Shown here piece by piece: positions 6,860 through 9,243 of a DNA stretch of 9,243 bases. The number at the start of each line of letters is the position of its first letter. Position 1 is the first letter of the stretch. The translations under genes and the position numbers were made by a program. The notes under the pieces are model-generated. The model did not search any database. It was not told the DNA's origin and saw only the letters and a list, made by a program, of their open reading frames with translations. The stretch is from positions 1 through 9,243 of the forward strand of contig JASLBT010000412.1 in the NCBI GenBank assembly GCA_030146445.1. The letters run 5' to 3'. The stretch is from Segetibacter sp. (lineage in GTDB: Bacteria; Bacteroidota; Bacteroidia; Chitinophagales; Chitinophagaceae).

Positions 6860-7078
6860 AACAAATGAGAAAATATTATTTGAACAAAACATTATCCCGG
6901 CAAAGCGTCTATGACTTGTAGGGGCACTGATCACGTAAAAACCCGGTCATTCGCTATAATATACAGCCGTCGCAAAACACAATACCGTACCCAATTGCCC
7001 GTTTATTTACACTGGTTAACCAAAGCAGCCGGATACGATCCTTTGGCCGAAAAATGTTTCTACGAAAAACTTCCTATA

Positions 7079-7086
7079 TATTTTTG
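7079..7086 (+). promoter_or_regulatory. Candidate -7 promoter element for the secreted OB-like gene
   Basis: TATTTTTG matches the Bacteroidota -7 consensus TAnnTTTG exactly and lies 68 bp before the TTG start, a sensible distance. The -33 region is weak: TTTC at 7057-7060 is 18 bases upstream, where TTTG or TTG is expected. AT-rich surroundings make chance matches likely. Confidence 0.33.
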
Positions 7087-7154
7087 GGGGTTGATAAAAA
7101 GCAATACTTTTATTGTAGAAAAACCGACTAACCTAAATTTCTAAACTTTTCCAC

Positions 7155-7577
7155 TTGATAAAGAATCTCCTCTTCGCCATAGCCTCTGGCCTGGTACTGT
7201 CGCCAGGTATTGCCCAATCCAGTATATCACCAAAAGATGCAGGCAAATATGTTGGTGATAAGGTTACTGTTTGTGGGAAAACGTCGGGTTCTAAAAAAGA
7301 AAGCTCCAGGCCTACCCTGATCTATATAGGGAGTGGCACAGCAAGCAGTCAAATGAATATTGTTATCAACCCGGGTGATCTTAAAAATTTTCCTTACAAA
7401 CCTGAAGAGTACCTGACAAACAAAACCGTTTGCGTGAGCGGTAAAGTCACCGACCAAAACGGCAAACCTGAAATAGTGGTACGTGGTCCGGAAAATATCA
7501 GGGTTGAAGACGAAACCGGCGATGTTGAAATCAGGCCATTAAGCCTTGAGGGTTTAAACCGGTACTTCGAAGAATAA
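7155..7577 (+). CDS. Small secreted protein with a probable OB-like beta-barrel domain
   Basis: Unassigned 140-residue exported protein. Residues 1-20 form a Sec signal peptide (MIKNLLFAIASGLVLSPGIA), with likely cleavage near residues 20-22. The rest resembles the small OB-fold domains often found in secreted Bacteroidota proteins: ISPKDAGKYVGDKVTVCGK (24-42), a strand PTLIYIG (53-59), NIVINPGDLKNF (68-79), then LTNKTVCVSGKV (87-98) leading into GKPEIVVRGPENI (103-115). Cys40 and Cys93 lie in matching 'TVC-x-GK' strands and could form a disulfide. The only plausible start is TTG 7155, because an in-frame TAA lies at 7134-7136 and no ATG precedes the signal peptide. It ends with tandem TAA stops (7575-7580). 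It is divergent from galM, with no operon partner in view. Coding status is well supported by the signal peptide and strand pattern; the OB fold is a family resemblance, and the function is unknown. Confidence 0.8.
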   Translation: MIKNLLFAIASGLVLSPGIAQSSISPKDAGKYVGDKVTVCGKTSGSKKESSRPTLIYIGSGTASSQMNIVINPGDLKNFPYKPEEYLTNKTVCVSGKVTDQNGKPEIVVRGPENIRVEDETGDVEIRPLSLEGLNRYFEE

Positions 7578-7881
7578 TAACTTAAATAGATTGGATTACG
7601 ATATTAACACTCCCATAATTACCGGTAAGCTGTCCAGCTTGAATCAGGTTAGCTACCCCTTTTGCGTTTCGCGCCTAACAATTGCCAATTTAGTTCTGTA
7701 ATACCTAACCCCCTATACAGTTTTGGTGTTTTTTGCGGCAACAAGTCACCGGAATTCTTTTCAACATCGTTGTGTCGTGCACTAAATTGTTGACTGGTCA
7801 CTCACTTGCACCGCAGTAACTTAATTTCCAGGTATGCTCCTGTATATAAGTGAATAACACAGACTGCTTGCGTTTAACCGG
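7578..7881. other. Intergenic region between convergent genes, no gene seen
   Basis: This 304-bp stretch separates the 3' ends of the OB-like gene and the methyltransferase gene. It should contain both transcription ends. The only clear structures are a 6-bp inverted repeat AAGCTG-TC-CAGCTT (7627-7640) and the short palindrome AATTGCCAATT (7680-7690). Neither is followed by a convincing T-run. Confidence 0.7.
7627..7640 (+). repeat. Short perfect inverted repeat downstream of the OB-like gene
   Basis: AAGCTG (7627-7632) and CAGCTT (7635-7640) are perfectly complementary. As RNA it would form a 5-bp stem with a 4-base loop, 50 nt after the TAA stop. It is a possible weak 3'-end hairpin, but the following sequence (GAATCAGG) has no U-tract, so a terminator call is not supported. 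Confidence 0.3.
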
Positions 7882-9243
7882 CTAGTCCTTTAAAATTCTC
7901 CAGTTTACCGGGTAATAGTTGTTTATACGGTTTGCTAACACCTTCATCCATCCAAGATTGTAGCCTTTATATTTTGCCAGCATCCAGCCCTTTCCGTTTA
8001 CGGGTCCATCCAGTTCTTTTCGCTTAAGGTAAAGAATAGCGTTTTTCAGATCCAGTTCAACTGCACCAACCTTCCCGCCCAGCAGTCCTGACAACGCGAG
8101 CTCATGATGCGGTATAAGGTCCTTTCCCTTCATTTCTCCAATAGCCACCCCAGATTTACGGGTATTTAATGCACCCTGAGCAATGTGAAGCCTGTCCCTG
8201 AATTTTGATGGGAATGCGATAATCATTTCCTTCTGCTGTGCAAAGTCAAGTTCTTGGGGATTGTTTAACCATGGCTGAATAATTTCCACAGCACTTTTAG
8301 CGGCCTTTTGTACGGCGCTTTTACCGGAGTCGTATCCCCCGGAATCATTTACCTGCTTAAAACAGGCCAGGAAAAATCCTTCTCCCAAAACCTTACCCGG
8401 GTAAAAGCGATAGCCAGGTGCGCCATGTTTTTCCGACCTGGTTTCAACGATACCCCAGCTTTCTTCAAAAGGAATTTCTACCGGTTCCAGGCCGCCATTT
8501 TCAATGATCCAGTCGCAAATATTTTCATTCTCCTCCATACTAAAGCTGCAGGTGCTATACACCAGGTAACCGTCCTGCTTTAGCGCAGGTAATGCGTCGT
8601 TCAGAATACGTTGCTGGCGCATACTGCACATCTGCACATTTGCTTCGCTCCATTCTTCAATTGCTAATGGGTCTTTCCGAAACAGGCCACTGCCACTGCA
8701 GGGCGCATCGATCACGATAAGATCGAAGAAGCCGCGCAAACGTTCAAAATCTTTTGGATCGTTGTGGGTAACCACCACGTTATCGCTACCCCACTTACTC
8801 ATGTTTTCCGCAAGAATGCTGACCCTGGTTTTGATGACTTCGTTACAAACAATAAAGGTTGACGGAAAAAGCGACGTTATAAGCGTGCTCTTACCCCCGG
8901 GAGCGGCACAAAGATCAAGGGCAGTTTCCGGTGCGTTCGATCCCGTGTACAACGACTTAAGGGCTTGCTCCAGGAACATACTGCTTGCTTCCTGAACATA
9001 GTAGGCGCCAGCATGAAACAATGGGTCAAGCGTAAATGAGGGTCTTTCGGAGAGGTAACGACCGGCCTGGCACCACGGCACTTCGGACACCATGATATGC
9101 TTACCCGTTTGTTGTTGAAAAGAGACCATGAAGCCGGCTTCCGTCTGGTCGCCCGCGGCTAACTTAAGGGGGTTTAATCGTATCGAAGTTATTGGGGCAG
9201 CCTGGTGTGCCTCTATAAATGGTTGCACGTCGAAGCCCGGTAT
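7882..9243 (-). CDS. RsmF-like 16S rRNA cytosine-C5 methyltransferase (NOL1/NOP2/Sun family), N-terminus outside window
   Basis: SAM-dependent enzyme that methylates C5 of cytosine in rRNA; the closest named relative by layout is RsmF (YebU). A GTG at 9228 could look like a start, but the frame stays open to base 9243 (IPGFDVQPF...), and relatives have a short N-terminal helix before this 'PGF' motif, so the true start lies just beyond the edge. Numbering from that GTG, the SAM-binding motif I is DLCAAPGGKSTL (105-116), motif IV is DAPCSGSGLFRKDP (174-187) with Cys177, and motif VI is VYSTCSFSMEENE (223-235) with Cys227, giving the two-cysteine arrangement of m5C methyltransferases. The C-terminal 150 residues fit the RsmF C-terminal domain and a PUA-like RNA-binding domain ending NGKGWMLAKYKGYNLGWMKV. 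The stop is TAG 7882-7884. It is not functionally linked to the ara genes. Confidence 0.94.
   Translation of the reverse strand: MPGFDVQPFIEAHQAAPITSIRLNPLKLAAGDQTEAGFMVSFQQQTGKHIMVSEVPWCQAGRYLSERPSFTLDPLFHAGAYYVQEASSMFLEQALKSLYTGSNAPETALDLCAAPGGKSTLITSLFPSTFIVCNEVIKTRVSILAENMSKWGSDNVVVTHNDPKDFERLRGFFDLIVIDAPCSGSGLFRKDPLAIEEWSEANVQMCSMRQQRILNDALPALKQDGYLVYSTCSFSMEENENICDWIIENGGLEPVEIPFEESWGIVETRSEKHGAPGYRFYPGKVLGEGFFLACFKQVNDSGGYDSGKSAVQKAAKSAVEIIQPWLNNPQELDFAQQKEMIIAFPSKFRDRLHIAQGALNTRKSGVAIGEMKGKDLIPHHELALSGLLGGKVGAVELDLKNAILYLKRKELDGPVNGKGWMLAKYKGYNLGWMKVLANRINNYYPVNWRILKD

Larger units (their letters stand above)
6540..7154. other. Divergent intergenic region between galM and the secreted OB-like gene
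   Basis: This 615-bp stretch holds no convincing gene. From left to right it contains an A-rich galM leader, a GC-rich patch at 6584-6620 with two GCAACCG copies and the palindrome GCCGCGGC (6586-6593), AT-rich DNA near 6754-6770, the palindrome CCGGCCGG (6815-6822), the TGTAC inverted repeat (6846-6859), and an AT-rich approach to the TTG start. It must carry the promoters of both divergent units, but no strong -33/-7 pair was found for galM. Confidence 0.7.

Noticed and set aside
6955..6960. TATAAT sequence, like an E. coli -10 box
   Set aside because: No TTGACA-like element at the right distance, and Bacteroidota primary promoters use TTTG / TAnnTTTG instead.
6911..7144. Plus-strand open frame of 77 codons before the OB-like gene
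   Set aside because: Its composition is unlike a protein of this organism, there is no start context and no family resemblance; it probably contains promoter DNA of the next gene (the TATTTTTG box lies inside it).
7680..7690. AATTGCCAATT palindrome as a terminator or operator
   Set aside because: Short, AT-rich, no T-run, and located between convergent gene ends where an operator is not expected.
9226..9228. GTG as the start of the methyltransferase gene
   Set aside because: The frame remains open to the window edge and the preceding residues (IPGFD) fit the usual N-terminal segment of this family, so the gene is cut by the window rather than starting here.
1..9243. CRISPR arrays, insertion sequences, tRNA or rRNA genes, phage or toxin-antitoxin modules
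   Set aside because: No regularly spaced repeats, transposase motifs, tRNA-like cloverleaf or typical defence proteins were found on reading both strands.

Overview
The window reads as a Bacteroidota chromosome, most likely a Chitinophagaceae-type soil or environmental bacterium. The evidence is the protein families (Bacteroidota-style L-arabinose isomerase, SGLT-type symporter, lipoprotein mutarotase, NOL1/NOP2/Sun methyltransferase with a PUA-like tail), A-rich leaders without a clear Shine-Dalgarno sequence before the start codons, and roughly balanced base composition. The genus is inference; no rRNA or marker gene is present.

Layout. Positions 1-6539 hold a six-gene L-arabinose cluster, all on the minus strand, so transcription runs right to left: galM (secreted aldose 1-epimerase lipoprotein), a beta-phosphoglucomutase-like HAD hydrolase, araB (ribulokinase), araD (L-ribulose-5-phosphate 4-epimerase), araA (L-arabinose isomerase), and an SGLT-type sodium/sugar symporter cut by the left edge. 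Spacing is tight from galM through araD (12 to 60 nt), then opens to 170 nt before araA and 72 nt before the symporter. Both wider gaps carry inverted repeats. Positions 6540-7154 are a divergent intergenic region with candidate control elements. At 7155-7577 on the plus strand is a small secreted protein that looks like an OB fold. Positions 7578-7881 hold no gene. From 7882 to the right edge, minus strand, is an RsmF-like rRNA cytosine-C5 methyltransferase whose N-terminus lies outside the window.

How the genes work together. Outside the cytoplasm, GalM would interconvert the anomers of L-arabinose, and the symporter would bring the sugar in with sodium. AraA, AraB and AraD then convert it to L-ribulose, L-ribulose 5-phosphate and D-xylulose 5-phosphate, which enters the pentose phosphate pathway. 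The HAD enzyme is unassigned; a sugar-phosphate housekeeping role is plausible. No regulator gene is visible. In Bacteroides the pathway is known to be controlled by a Nudix-type AraR, which may lie outside this window.

I see no clearly new multi-gene system. The points most worth a second look are the Asp-to-Asn change in the HAD catalytic motif, the in-frame amber junction between galM and the HAD gene, the structured araD-araA spacer, and the palindromic operator candidate upstream of galM.
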